From Reyranella sp. (lineage in GTDB: Bacteria > Pseudomonadota > Alphaproteobacteria > Reyranellales > Reyranellaceae), in NCBI RefSeq assembly GCF_030651995.1, contig NZ_JAUSBN010000040.1:41438-105437 (forward strand): a stretch of DNA of 64,000 bases. The letters are read 5' to 3'. Of the stretch, positions 37,645-46,896 are shown piece by piece; within the stretch, counting starts at the first letter, position 1, and each line of letters opens with the position of its first letter. The translations under genes were made by a program, and so were the position numbers. Under the pieces are notes generated by a model. That model made no database searches and had not been told where the DNA came from. It saw only the letters and a program-made list of their open reading frames with translations.

Positions 37645-38883
37645 GTGCTGCTTGCGCAGGTCCTTGCCCGGGTCGTGAACGAAGGCCAACTGACCATCAT
37701 CGATGAAGCTGGTCGGTCACATCAGGTCACGGGTGCAAGACCTGGCCCCGCAGTGACCATGCGGGTCCACGACCGGTGGACCGGCATCCGCCTTGCCTTC
37801 CGGCCCCGGCTCGCCCTGGGCGAGGCGTACATGGACGGCCGCCTCACCGTCGAACACGGCGATCTCTACGGCCTGCTCGACCTCCTGGGGCGCAACATGA
37901 CCGCCGTCGATTCCACGGCCATGATGCGCTGGTCCTATAGGCTCCAGCGGTGGCTACGCGTGCTGGAACAGTACAATCCCATCGGCAAGGCCCAGAAGAA
38001 CGTGGCACATCACTACGATCTGAAGGGTGAACTCTACGATTTCTTCCTCGATCGCGACCGGCAGTATTCCTGCGCCTACTTCAGGACCGGCAGCGAGCCG
38101 CTGGAGACGGCACAGGCCGACAAGAAGGCGCACATCGCGGCCAAGCTTCTGCTCAGTCCCGGCCAGAAGGTGCTCGACATCGGATCGGGCTGGGGCGGCA
38201 TGGGCCTCTACCTCGCCCGAGCCTTCGACGTCGATGTCACGGGCGTCACCCTCTCGCGCGAGCAACACGGCGTTTCGAGCCGCCGCGCCGTCGATGAGGG
38301 CGTCTCGGACAAGGTCCGCTTCAAGCTTCTCGACTATCGCGAGGAGCCCGGTCGCTACGACCGCATCGTTTCGGTCGGCATGTTCGAGCATGTCGGCTCC
38401 GCGCACTATCTCGAATTCTTCACGAAGGTGAAGGAGCTGCTGGCGGACGATGGCGTGATGCTGCTGCATTCGATCGGCCGCATGGAGCCGCCGGGCGGCA
38501 CCAACACCTGGCTCCGCAAGTACATCTTCCCCGGCGGCTACAGCCCCGCCCTGTCGGAAGTGCTGGCGGCGATCGAGAAGGCAGGACTTTGGGTGACCGA
38601 CATCGAAGTGCTGCGTCTGCATTATGCAGAGACGCTGCGTCTCTGGCGCGAGCGCTTCCTCGCCAACCGCCAGCAGATCAAGAATCTCGCCGGCTACGAC
38701 GATCGCTTCTGCCGGATGTGGGAATTCTATCTCGCAGGCTGCGAGGTGGCCTTCCGGTACATGAACCAGATGGTCTTCCAGATTCAGATCACCCGGCGGC
38801 AGGATGCGGTGCCGCTCACGCGCGACTACATGGCGTCTGGAGAACGCCTGAAGAACGTCGCAGGATCCCTGGCGGCCGAATAG
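37645..38883 (+). CDS. cfa: Cyclopropane-fatty-acyl-phospholipid synthase family protein
   Basis: 412-residue SAM-dependent enzyme that adds a methylene across double bonds of membrane lipid acyl chains. The SAM motif VLDIGSGWGGMGLYLA is near residue 180, preceded by NVAHHYDLKGELYDFFLD and DRQYSCAYF, and followed by MFEHVGSAHY and TWLRKYIFPGGYSP. The GTG at 37645 has GGAG 9 bases upstream. Length is slightly above E. coli Cfa. A related methyltransferase activity (tuberculostearic-type) cannot be excluded. Confidence 0.92.
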   Translation: MLLAQVLARVVNEGQLTIIDEAGRSHQVTGARPGPAVTMRVHDRWTGIRLAFRPRLALGEAYMDGRLTVEHGDLYGLLDLLGRNMTAVDSTAMMRWSYRLQRWLRVLEQYNPIGKAQKNVAHHYDLKGELYDFFLDRDRQYSCAYFRTGSEPLETAQADKKAHIAAKLLLSPGQKVLDIGSGWGGMGLYLARAFDVDVTGVTLSREQHGVSSRRAVDEGVSDKVRFKLLDYREEPGRYDRIVSVGMFEHVGSAHYLEFFTKVKELLADDGVMLLHSIGRMEPPGGTNTWLRKYIFPGGYSPALSEVLAAIEKAGLWVTDIEVLRLHYAETLRLWRERFLANRQQIKNLAGYDDRFCRMWEFYLAGCEVAFRYMNQMVFQIQITRRQDAVPLTRDYMASGERLKNVAGSLAAE

Positions 38884-38888
38884 GAAGG

Positions 38889-38910
38889 TATCCTCGCTAC
38901 GCTCGGGATA
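38889..38910. repeat. Short hairpin between cfa and dnaB
   Basis: TATCC (38889-38893) pairs with GGATA (38906-38910) around CTCGCTACGCTCG-type sequence. The sequence style resembles the dispersed GGGATGACA-type repeat seen at 63866-63953, so it may be a short relic of such an element, or a weak cfa 3' hairpin. Confidence 0.3.
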
Positions 38911-38970
38911 AGCGGGCACTCAAAATCTTTGCGCTGTGATCCCCCTCCCATCTTGGGCAAAGACAATCTG

Positions 38971-40497
38971 ATGGAGCCACTGAAAGAGTCCTCGAACGTC
39001 ACGCGCCTGCCGGGCGCCGAAGAGGCGCGCCTGCGCGAGCCGCCGCACAACTTCGAAGCGGAGCAGGCGCTGCTCGGCTCCATCCTCGTGAACAACGCCT
39101 CCTATCAGCGCGTGGCCGAGTTCCTGCGCCCCGAACATTTCGCCGATCCGTCGCACGGCAAGCTCTACGATTCGCTATCGCGGCTGATCGAGCGCGGCCA
39201 GGTGGTGAGCGCCGTCACGCTCAAGACCTACGTCGAGCAGGATCCCGCGATGAAGGAAGCCGGTGGCGCGGCCTATCTCGCCCGGCTTGCCGCAGCTTCC
39301 GTGCACGTGATCGACGCCGCTGCGTTCGGTCGGGCGGTGCACGATCTGTATCTCCGTCGCCAGCTCATCGATCTCGGCGAAAACGTCGTCAACGGCGCCT
39401 TCTCCGGCGACGTCGACGAGACGGCGCTGCAGCAGATCGAGGTTGCCGAAAAGAAGCTCTACGACCTGGCCACGACCGGCCAGACCGAAGGCGGCTTCAA
39501 GCCGTTCCGCATGGCTCTCACCGAAGCCATGACTGCCGCCGAAGCGGCCTATGGCCGCGAGGGCAAGCTCACCGGCGTGGCCACCGGCCTGGGCCAGCTC
39601 GATCAGTTGCTGGGCGGACTGCACAGGTCGGACCTCCTGATCCTCGCCGGCCGTCCTTCGATGGGAAAGACCGCGCTGGCGACCAACATCGCCTTCAACG
39701 CCGCCAAGGCGTATCGCGAGGAGATCGTCGAAGGTCATCCCAAGGCGGTGGACGGCGCCGTCGTCGGGTTCTTCTCGCTGGAAATGTCCGCCGAGCAGCT
39801 CGCCACCCGCATGCTGTCGGAGCAGGCCGAACTCTCCTCCGAGAAGATTCGCAAGGGTGAGATGAACAGCACCGAGTTCGACAGGGTGCTGAACGTCAGC
39901 CACGAACTCGAGCACCTGAACTTCTTCATCGACGACACGCCCGCCCTGTCCATCGCCGCGCTGCGTACCCGCGCCCGCCGACTGAAGCGGACCCACGGGC
40001 TGGGCCTGATCATCGTCGACTACCTCCAGCTCCTCAATCCGTCAGGCAAGAGCCGCCAGGAAAATCGCGTCCAGGAGGTTTCGGAGATCACCCGAGGACT
40101 GAAGACGCTGGCCAAGGAACTGGACGTTCCGGTGGTCGCCTTGTCACAGCTCTCCCGCGCCGTCGAGCAGCGTGAGGACAAGCGCCCCCAGCTTGCCGAC
40201 CTTCGCGAATCGGGCTCGATCGAGCAGGACGCCGACGTCGTGATGTTCGTCTACCGTGAAGAATACTACCTGACCCGCACCGAGCCCGCCCGGCGCGCCG
40301 AGGAGAGCGACCAGAAGTTCAACGAACGCCACGACGCCTGGAAGCAGCGCTGCGAGGAAACCTACGGCAAGGCGGAGGTCATCGTGGCCAAGCAGCGCCA
40401 TGGTCCGACCGGAATCGTGCGCCTGTCGTTCGAAGGACAGTTCACGAAGTTCGGCAACCTCGATGTCGGTGCTGACGAGCCCGTACCGGCGTTCTAA
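38971..40497 (+). CDS. dnaB: Replicative DNA helicase
   Basis: 508-residue hexameric helicase of the replication fork. The N-terminal domain has PPHNFEAEQALLGSIL; the RecA-like C-terminal domain has Walker A AGRPSMGKTALA near residue 230, LGLIIVDYLQLL (Walker B) near 350 and ESGSIEQDADVVMFVYREEYY. The ATG at 38971 is chosen over an in-frame TTG 42 bases upstream. It is followed 9 bases later by alr. No intein is present. Confidence 0.97.
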   Translation: MEPLKESSNVTRLPGAEEARLREPPHNFEAEQALLGSILVNNASYQRVAEFLRPEHFADPSHGKLYDSLSRLIERGQVVSAVTLKTYVEQDPAMKEAGGAAYLARLAAASVHVIDAAAFGRAVHDLYLRRQLIDLGENVVNGAFSGDVDETALQQIEVAEKKLYDLATTGQTEGGFKPFRMALTEAMTAAEAAYGREGKLTGVATGLGQLDQLLGGLHRSDLLILAGRPSMGKTALATNIAFNAAKAYREEIVEGHPKAVDGAVVGFFSLEMSAEQLATRMLSEQAELSSEKIRKGEMNSTEFDRVLNVSHELEHLNFFIDDTPALSIAALRTRARRLKRTHGLGLIIVDYLQLLNPSGKSRQENRVQEVSEITRGLKTLAKELDVPVVALSQLSRAVEQREDKRPQLADLRESGSIEQDADVVMFVYREEYYLTRTEPARRAEESDQKFNERHDAWKQRCEETYGKAEVIVAKQRHGPTGIVRLSFEGQFTKFGNLDVGADEPVPAF

Positions 40498-40506
40498 GGT
40501 CAGGGT

Positions 40507-41676
40507 GTGTCAATCTCCGGCGACGACGACGCGGCCCGGCGGGCCGGCGCGATCCTTTCCATCGACCTGGGCGCAATCGCGGCCAACTGGCGCGGGTTGC
40601 GCGACGCCGGTCGCGCCACCGGCCGGCAGGTCGACTGCGCCGCCGTCCTGAAGGCCGATGCCTACGGCACCGGCGCCGCGGTGGTTGGCGCCCGGCTGGC
40701 CGCCGAGGGCTGCCGACACTTCTTCGTGGCCCATATCGACGAGGGAATTGCGCTCCGCCGCGTCCTGCCCGAGCCGCCGATCTACGTCCTGAACGGACTA
40801 CTCCCCGGCACCGAGCCCGACTTCGTCGAGCACCGTCTCATCCCGGTGCTCAATCACCTGGCGCAGCTCAACACCTGGCGGGCCGCCGCCCAGCGCTTCA
40901 GCAGGACGCTCGACGCCGTCGTGCATTTCGACACCGGCCTGCACCGGCTGGGCTTCTCTGCCGAGGACGCTCAGGTCCTGATCAACGAGCGCGGCCGGCT
41001 GCGCGGCCTGCGACTTGCCCTGATCATGAGCCACCTCGTCGCCTCGGAGGACACGTCAAACCCGGTCAACGGCGAGCAGCTCTCGCGCTTCCGTACCTTC
41101 GTGCGCGCGATGCCGGGCGCGCCGACCTCGCTGGCCAACTCCTCGGGCATCTTCCTGGGGCCGGACTTCCATTTCGACCTGCTGCGCCCGGGCGCGGCGC
41201 TCTACGGCATCAATCCCCTGCCGGGCCAGCCCAACCCGATGCTGGGCGTGGTGACACTCCACGCGCATATTCTTCAGACCCGCCGGATCGATGCCTTCCA
41301 GACGGTGGGCTATGGCGGCGCCTGGCGTTCAGCGCGGCCGAGCCGGATCGCCACGATTGCGCTCGGGTATGCGGACGGCTATTTCCGCAATCTCGTCAAC
41401 CGCACCCACATGCACCTTGCCGGGCACACCGTGCCCGTGATCGGTCGTATCTCCATGGACCTCGTGACCATCGACGTGACCGACGTGCCGGAGGCCGACT
41501 GCCAGGCCGGCGCCATGGTCGAGGTGCTGGGCCCGCATCTCACGCCGGACGATCTCGCCGACCACGCCAGGACGAACGCCTATGAGATCATGACCGCGCT
41601 CGGCCGGCGCTACCATCGAGCCTATGTCGACGGCTATGCCGGCGGCCCGGCCGACGACGCGGGAGAAGCAGCGTGA
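40507..41676 (+). CDS. alr: Alanine racemase
   Basis: 389-residue PLP enzyme making D-alanine for peptidoglycan. The PLP lysine is in AVLKADAYGTGA near residue 57; the catalytic Tyr region YGINPLPGQ... is near 240-275, and GRISMDLVTIDVT near 320. The GTG at 40507 follows dnaB by 9 bases. Its stop overlaps the mlaE GTG start, so it is coupled to the lipid transport genes. Confidence 0.96.
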   Translation: MSISGDDDAARRAGAILSIDLGAIAANWRGLRDAGRATGRQVDCAAVLKADAYGTGAAVVGARLAAEGCRHFFVAHIDEGIALRRVLPEPPIYVLNGLLPGTEPDFVEHRLIPVLNHLAQLNTWRAAAQRFSRTLDAVVHFDTGLHRLGFSAEDAQVLINERGRLRGLRLALIMSHLVASEDTSNPVNGEQLSRFRTFVRAMPGAPTSLANSSGIFLGPDFHFDLLRPGAALYGINPLPGQPNPMLGVVTLHAHILQTRRIDAFQTVGYGGAWRSARPSRIATIALGYADGYFRNLVNRTHMHLAGHTVPVIGRISMDLVTIDVTDVPEADCQAGAMVEVLGPHLTPDDLADHARTNAYEIMTALGRRYHRAYVDGYAGGPADDAGEAA

Positions 41677-42452
41677 GCATTCCTCTGGTCACGATGCTGG
41701 GGCGCATGACGCTTGCCTTCCTGGAGGCGATCGGCAGCGTTACCTCTTTTGCCTTCAAGGCGATCCGGCAGGGTCTGCAGCCGCCCTACTACCGCCGGCA
41801 GATCCTCCGGCAGATTATGGAAATCGGCTATTACTCGCTGCCTGTGGTCGGCCTCACCGCGATCTTCACCGGCATGGTGCTGGCGCTGCAGAGCTACACC
41901 GGCTTCGCACGCTTCTCCGCCGAGAGCGCGATTCCCAATGTCGTCGTGGTCTCGCTGACTCGCGAACTGGGTCCCGTGCTGGCGGGCCTGATGGTCGCAG
42001 GTCGCGTCGGCGCGGCGATGGCCGCCGAGATCGGCACCATGCGGGTCACCGAACAGATCGATGCGCTCACTACGCTCTCGACCGACCCGTTCAAGTATCT
42101 GGTCGTGCCGCGACTGATCGCGGGCATCCTCACCCTGCCGTTCCTGGTGCTGATCGCCGACATCATCGGCGTGCTGGGCGGTTTCCTGGTCGGCGTCTAC
42201 AAGCTCGATTTCAACGACGCGGCCTACCTGCGCAACACGATGGACTTCCTTGAATTCCAAGACGTCTTCTCGGGCCTGGTGAAGGCGGCGGTGTTCGGCT
42301 TCCTGATCACCCTGATGGGCTGCTACCACGGCTACACGTCGCGCGGCGGCGCCCAGGGTGTCGGCATGGCGACCACCAACGCCGTGGTCTCGGCGTCGAT
42401 CCTCATCCTGACGTTCAACTACTTCATCACCGAAGCCTTTTTCGCGCGCTGA
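41673..42452 (+). CDS. mlaE: MlaE-type ABC transporter permease
   Basis: 259-residue inner membrane permease of the MlaFEDB lipid transporter. An N-terminal amphipathic helix is followed by five or so membrane segments; LPVVGLTAIFTGMVLALQSY, ELGPVLAGLMVAGRVGAAMA and the EIGTMRVTEQIDALTTL coupling-helix segment are diagnostic. GTG start overlapping the alr stop by 4 bases. Its MCE partner mlaD is encoded at 7.2-7.6 kb. Confidence 0.94.
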   Translation: MSIPLVTMLGRMTLAFLEAIGSVTSFAFKAIRQGLQPPYYRRQILRQIMEIGYYSLPVVGLTAIFTGMVLALQSYTGFARFSAESAIPNVVVVSLTRELGPVLAGLMVAGRVGAAMAAEIGTMRVTEQIDALTTLSTDPFKYLVVPRLIAGILTLPFLVLIADIIGVLGGFLVGVYKLDFNDAAYLRNTMDFLEFQDVFSGLVKAAVFGFLITLMGCYHGYTSRGGAQGVGMATTNAVVSASILILTFNYFITEAFFAR

Positions 42453-42466
42453 TCGGCTCCCGCCTC

Positions 42467-43240
42467 ATGGCCTCCCCCAAGATCTCGCTGCGCGGCGTCA
42501 CCAAGGCTTTCGGGCAGAAAAAGGTGCTGCAGGGCATCGAGCTCGACGTGGCCCCCGGCGAATCGATGGTCGTGATCGGCGGCTCCGGAACCGGCAAGTC
42601 GGTGCTGCTGAAATGCATCCTCGGTCTGCTTCGGCCGGAAAACGGCTCGATCAAGATCGACGGCGAGGAAACACGAGACCTCAGCGACCGCAACAGGGCG
42701 CGCGTCATGCGCAAGTTCGGCATGCTGTTCCAGGGCGGGGCGCTGTTCGATTCGCTGCGCGTCTGGGAGAACGTCGCCTTCGGCCCCATCCAGAGCGACG
42801 GCATGGCCCCCGCCCAAGCCCGTGAAGTCGCCGTCGCCAAGCTGGGCGCGGTCGGCCTGGGCCCCGAAATCGGCGACCTCTTCCCTTCGGAATTGTCGGG
42901 CGGCATGCAGAAGCGCGTGGCGCTGGCCCGCGCCATCGCCCGCGAGCCCGAGATCATCTTCTTCGACGAACCGACGACCGGCCTCGATCCGATCATGGCC
43001 GACGTCATCAACGACCTGATCGTGAAGTGCGTCAGCGACCTCGGCGCGACGGCGGTCTCGATCACCCACGACATGGCGAGCGCCCGCAAGATCGGCCACC
43101 GAATCGGCATGCTGCACGAGGGCAAGCTGATCTGGCAGGGGCCCGTCGCGGACATCGACCGCTCGGGGAACGCCTATGTGGACCAGTTCATCCACGGCCG
43201 GGCCGAAGGTCCGATCCGTATGCAGGTCCGGAAGTTCTGA
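42467..43240 (+). CDS. mlaF: MlaF-type ABC transporter ATP-binding protein
   Basis: 257-residue ATPase that powers MlaE. Walker A GGSGTGKSVLLK near residue 38, signature LSGGMQKRVALARA near 145, Walker B EIIFFDEPTTGLDP near 165, and switch His in ITHDMASA near 200. It follows mlaE by 14 bases and precedes radA by 2. Confidence 0.95.
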   Translation: MASPKISLRGVTKAFGQKKVLQGIELDVAPGESMVVIGGSGTGKSVLLKCILGLLRPENGSIKIDGEETRDLSDRNRARVMRKFGMLFQGGALFDSLRVWENVAFGPIQSDGMAPAQAREVAVAKLGAVGLGPEIGDLFPSELSGGMQKRVALARAIAREPEIIFFDEPTTGLDPIMADVINDLIVKCVSDLGATAVSITHDMASARKIGHRIGMLHEGKLIWQGPVADIDRSGNAYVDQFIHGRAEGPIRMQVRKF

Positions 43241-43242
43241 CC

Positions 43243-44706
43243 TTGGCACGGCCGCTCAAGCGCTTCGTCTGCCAGTCCTGCGGGGCCGTCACGACCAAAT
43301 GGAGCGGCCGTTGCGAATCCTGCGGTGAGTGGAACACCATCGTCGAGGAGGCCGCTCCCGCGCCCGGCCCGGCCGGCGGCGCGATGGCCCGTCGCGGCAA
43401 GGGCCGCCTGCTCGACTTCACGGGCCTCACCGGCTCGACGCCGCAGCCGCCGCGCCTCAAGAGCGGCATCAACGAATTCGATCGCGTCTGCGGTGGCGGT
43501 CTGGTCGTCGGCTCCGCGCTGCTGATCGGCGGCGATCCCGGGATCGGCAAGTCTACCCTGTTGCTGCAGATGGCGGCGGCGCTCGCCAGACAGAACACCG
43601 CCTGTGCCTATATTTCCGGCGAAGAGGCCGTCGATCAGGTCCGGCTGCGGGCCGAACGGCTGGGCCTGGCCGACGCCCCGGTTCAGCTGGTCGCCGCCAC
43701 GTCCGTGCGCGACATCGTTGCCTCGCTGGAGCAGCCTGACGCTCCCAAGGTGGCGGTCATCGATTCGATCCAGACCATGTGGCTCGACACCGTCGATTCG
43801 ACACCCGGTACCGTCACGCAGGTGCGCGCCTCGGCACAGGCGCTGGTCGAACTTGCCAAGCGCCGCGGCATCGCCGTGCTGCTGGTCGGCCACGTCACCA
43901 AGGACGGCGCCATCGCGGGTCCGCGTGTGCTCGAGCACATGGTCGACACGGTGCTCTACTTCGAGGGCGAGCGCGGCCACCAGTTCCGCATCCTGCGCAC
44001 GGTCAAGAACCGCTTCGGCCCGACCGACGAGATCGGCGTCTTCGAGATGTCCGACCGCGGACTTTCCGATGTCGCCAATCCCTCGGCCCTGTTCCTGGCG
44101 GATCGTCGCGGTCATGTCTCGGGCACCTGCGTCTTCGCCGGCATCGAGGGCACCCGGCCCTTGCTGGTCGAGATCCAGGCGCTGGTCAGCCCCTCTTCGC
44201 TCGCCACACCCCGACGGGCCGTGGTCGGCTGGGATTCGAACCGCCTCGCCATGGTTCTGGCCGTGCTGGAGGCCCGTTGCGGCGTCACGGTCGGCGCCAA
44301 TGACGTCTATCTGAACGTGGCGGGCGGCCTCCGGATCGGCGAGCCGGCCGCCGACCTCGCCGTGGCCGCGGCGGTCATCTCCTCGCTGGCCGACGAACAG
44401 GTCCCGGGCGACATGGTGGTATTCGGGGAAATCGGCCTTGGCGGCGAGGTCCGTCCGGTGGGGCAGCGCGAAGCCCGGTTGCGGGAGGCCGCCAAGCTCG
44501 GCTTTCGAAGCGCCCTCGTTCCGCAGGTTCGCAGTGGGTCGGGGCCTGCCCCGCGGGCGCCGGAGGGCATCGCCATTGACGAAATTGAGCATCTGTCGGA
44601 CCTTGTGGCGCGTTTCCAACCGGCCGATCAGCCTCTAAAACGTGGCCGGCGCGAGGGCCCCCGCGAAGGATCCGGGGACCGCCGACGCGATCGGGATCAA
44701 TATTAA
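43243..44706 (+). CDS. radA: DNA repair protein RadA
   Basis: 487-residue RecA-related branch-migration protein. An N-terminal zinc finger (CQSCG and CESCG, residues about 10-30) is followed by Walker A GGDPGIGKSTLLLQ near residue 100, the RadA-specific KNRFG motif in TVKNRFGPTDE near 255, and a C-terminal Lon-like domain. The TTG at 43243, two bases after the mlaF stop, gives the family N terminus MARPLKRFVCQSCG; no ATG does. Confidence 0.96.
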   Translation: MARPLKRFVCQSCGAVTTKWSGRCESCGEWNTIVEEAAPAPGPAGGAMARRGKGRLLDFTGLTGSTPQPPRLKSGINEFDRVCGGGLVVGSALLIGGDPGIGKSTLLLQMAAALARQNTACAYISGEEAVDQVRLRAERLGLADAPVQLVAATSVRDIVASLEQPDAPKVAVIDSIQTMWLDTVDSTPGTVTQVRASAQALVELAKRRGIAVLLVGHVTKDGAIAGPRVLEHMVDTVLYFEGERGHQFRILRTVKNRFGPTDEIGVFEMSDRGLSDVANPSALFLADRRGHVSGTCVFAGIEGTRPLLVEIQALVSPSSLATPRRAVVGWDSNRLAMVLAVLEARCGVTVGANDVYLNVAGGLRIGEPAADLAVAAAVISSLADEQVPGDMVVFGEIGLGGEVRPVGQREARLREAAKLGFRSALVPQVRSGSGPAPRAPEGIAIDEIEHLSDLVARFQPADQPLKRGRREGPREGSGDRRRDRDQY

Positions 44707-44728
44707 CGGGACAGAGAGAACGGGGTCG

Positions 44729-45376
44729 ATGGAGCAGCTTGGAATTACCGTTTTCGACGTCGCCGTGATCGCCATCGCCGTGTTCGGAGCGGCCATCGGC
44801 CTGTCCACGGGCTTTGCCCACGCCGTCCTTTTCATCGTCTCCTGGATCGCCTCCGGGTGGATCGCCTGGCGTTTTTCCAAGGTCGTCGAGCCGGAGGTCC
44901 TGAAGGTCGTCGGCAGCGCCGAACTCTCCTATTTCGTCTCTTTGCTGGTCGTCTTCGTGGCCGCCCTGATCGTGCTGATCATGCTGACCAGCGTGCTGTC
45001 CCGGTCGATCAGGTCGAGCCCGCTCGGCAAGCCGGACAAGATCCTCGGGGCGGGCTTTGGCGTGCTGTGCGCCTGGGTCGCCATGGGCGCGGCCTTCCTG
45101 TTCTACGGGTATCTGGGACCCCGCCAGTTGCCGCCCGCCGTCGAGGGGGCCGCCAGTTTCCCGATGATCCGGGAAATGGCCACCTTCGTGGAGCCCTATC
45201 TTCCCACCGGATTCCGCAACCGTCTGCAGCGGCCGGGCATGGAAAGTGGCGCGATCACGTCGCCGGCGAGGACTTCGCCCGCACCGTCGGACGTGGCGCC
45301 GGCAGCACCGTCCGCCGCCCCGGCCGCGCCATCAGCTGCACCGGCGGCCCCGGCTGAAACCAAACCGCCGCAGTGA
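44729..45376 (+). CDS. cvpA: CvpA family membrane protein
   Basis: 215-residue inner membrane protein with four predicted helices within residues 5-135 (ITVFDVAVIAIAVFGAAIGL, then LFIVSWIASGWIAW, FVSLLVVFVAALIVLIML and LCAWVAMGAAFLFYGYL). The C-terminal tail is Ala/Pro-rich repeats. CvpA is needed for colicin V production in E. coli and for envelope integrity. Next to purF here, as in many proteobacteria. The ATG at 44729 is preferred over an in-frame start overlapping radA. Confidence 0.9.
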   Translation: MEQLGITVFDVAVIAIAVFGAAIGLSTGFAHAVLFIVSWIASGWIAWRFSKVVEPEVLKVVGSAELSYFVSLLVVFVAALIVLIMLTSVLSRSIRSSPLGKPDKILGAGFGVLCAWVAMGAAFLFYGYLGPRQLPPAVEGAASFPMIREMATFVEPYLPTGFRNRLQRPGMESGAITSPARTSPAPSDVAPAAPSAAPAAPSAAPAAPAETKPPQ

Positions 45377-45422
45377 GTGATCCTTGATAGCCTTGGGGCG
45401 ACACGCCAGCTATAACGCCGCC

Positions 45423-46886
45423 GTGTTTAGCGCCCCGAAACGCTCCGACGACACCCTCGACGACAAGTTTCACGAGGAGTGTGCGCTGTTCGGCATCTAC
45501 GGGACATCGGATGCCGCCGCTCATACCGCTTTGGGCCTCCACGCCCTGCAGCATCGCGGCCAGGAAGCGTCCGGAATCGTCACCTTCGACGGCCGACTTT
45601 TCCACAATCACCGCGCCGCCGGCCTCGTCGGCGATATCTTCGGCACCCAGGCCGTCATGGACAAGCTGGTCGGCTATTCGGCGATCGGCCACAACCGCTA
45701 CGCCACAACGGGCGGTTCCTCGGACCGCAACATCCAGCCGATCTTCGCCGACTTCGACTTCGGCGGCCTCGCCCTGGCGCACAACGGAAACCTCACCAAC
45801 GCCTACCTCCTGCGCAAGGAGCTGGTGCGGATCGGCTGCCTGTTCCAGTCGACCACCGACACCGAAGTCATCAACCATCTGATCGCCCGCTCCAACTACT
45901 CGACCGTCGTCGACCGGCTGATCGATGCGCTGGGCCGGGTCAAGGGCGCTTACTCGCTGCTGCTGCTGACGAACGAGGCCCTGATCGGCGTGCGCGACCC
46001 GCTGGGCGTGCGGCCCCTGGTGGTTGGCCGGCTCGAGGATGCCTGGATCCTGGCCTCCGAGAGCTGCGCGCTCGACATCATCGGCGCCCGCTTCGTGCGC
46101 GACGTCGAGCCGGGCGAGATCGTGATCGTCGACGGCAACGGGCTCAGGTCCATCAAGCCGTTCGTGAAGCAGAAGCGCCGCTTCTGCGTGTTCGAGCACA
46201 TCTACTTTGCGCGGCCCGATTCGAAGGTCGAGGGCATCGGCGTCTACGATGCGCGCAAGCGCATTGGCATGGAACTGGCCAAGGAGAGCCCCGTGACGGC
46301 CGACGTAGTCGTGCCCGTGCCGGACTCCGGCGTACCGGCCGCGATCGGTTACGCCGCCCAGTCGGGCCTGCCGTTCGAACTCGGCATCATCCGCAACCAC
46401 TATGTCGGCCGCACCTTCATCGAGCCTGCGGACCATATCCGCCATCTCGGCGTGCGGCTGAAGCACAACGCCAACCGGGCCCACATCGAGGGCAAGCGTG
46501 TCATCCTCGTCGACGATTCCATCGTGCGCGGCACGACCTCGATGAAAATCGTCGAGATGGTGCGCAACGCTGGCGCCCGTGAAGTGCACATGCGCATCGC
46601 CGCCCCGCCGACCACCGATCCGTGCTTCTACGGCATCGATACGCCCGAGCGCGACAAGCTGCTGGCCTCGCGCTACGACGTCGCCGGCATGGCGAAGTTC
46701 ATCGGCGTCGATTCGCTGGCCTTCGTCTCGATCGACGGCCTCTATCGCGCGATGGGCCTGCCGGGCCGGGATGCGAACGAGCCGGCCTTCTGCGACGCCT
46801 GCTTCACCGGCGACTACCCGATCGCGCTCGACGACGTGGTCGGCATCGAGGATCGCCAGCTCTCCCTCCTCGTCGAATCGGCCTGA
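45423..46886 (+). CDS. purF: Amidophosphoribosyltransferase
   Basis: 487-residue enzyme committing PRPP to purine synthesis. The N-terminal nucleophile is Cys20 in EECALFGIYG, so a 19-residue propeptide must be removed, as in the Bacillus type. Cys in RRFCVFEHIYFA, DPCFYGI and FCDACFTG match the 4Fe-4S ligands of that type. The PRPP loop VILVDDSIVRGTT is near residue 365. GTG at 45423 is the only sensible start; a TATAAC lies just 7 bases upstream of it. Confidence 0.96.
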   Translation: MFSAPKRSDDTLDDKFHEECALFGIYGTSDAAAHTALGLHALQHRGQEASGIVTFDGRLFHNHRAAGLVGDIFGTQAVMDKLVGYSAIGHNRYATTGGSSDRNIQPIFADFDFGGLALAHNGNLTNAYLLRKELVRIGCLFQSTTDTEVINHLIARSNYSTVVDRLIDALGRVKGAYSLLLLTNEALIGVRDPLGVRPLVVGRLEDAWILASESCALDIIGARFVRDVEPGEIVIVDGNGLRSIKPFVKQKRRFCVFEHIYFARPDSKVEGIGVYDARKRIGMELAKESPVTADVVVPVPDSGVPAAIGYAAQSGLPFELGIIRNHYVGRTFIEPADHIRHLGVRLKHNANRAHIEGKRVILVDDSIVRGTTSMKIVEMVRNAGAREVHMRIAAPPTTDPCFYGIDTPERDKLLASRYDVAGMAKFIGVDSLAFVSIDGLYRAMGLPGRDANEPAFCDACFTGDYPIALDDVVGIEDRQLSLLVESA

Positions 46887-46896
46887 GTTCAGGATC

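Noticed and set aside
45411..45416. TATAAC as a purF promoter -10
   Set aside because: No acceptable -35 at 15-19 bases; the start would coincide with the GTG, so it is left as an uncertain coincidence.
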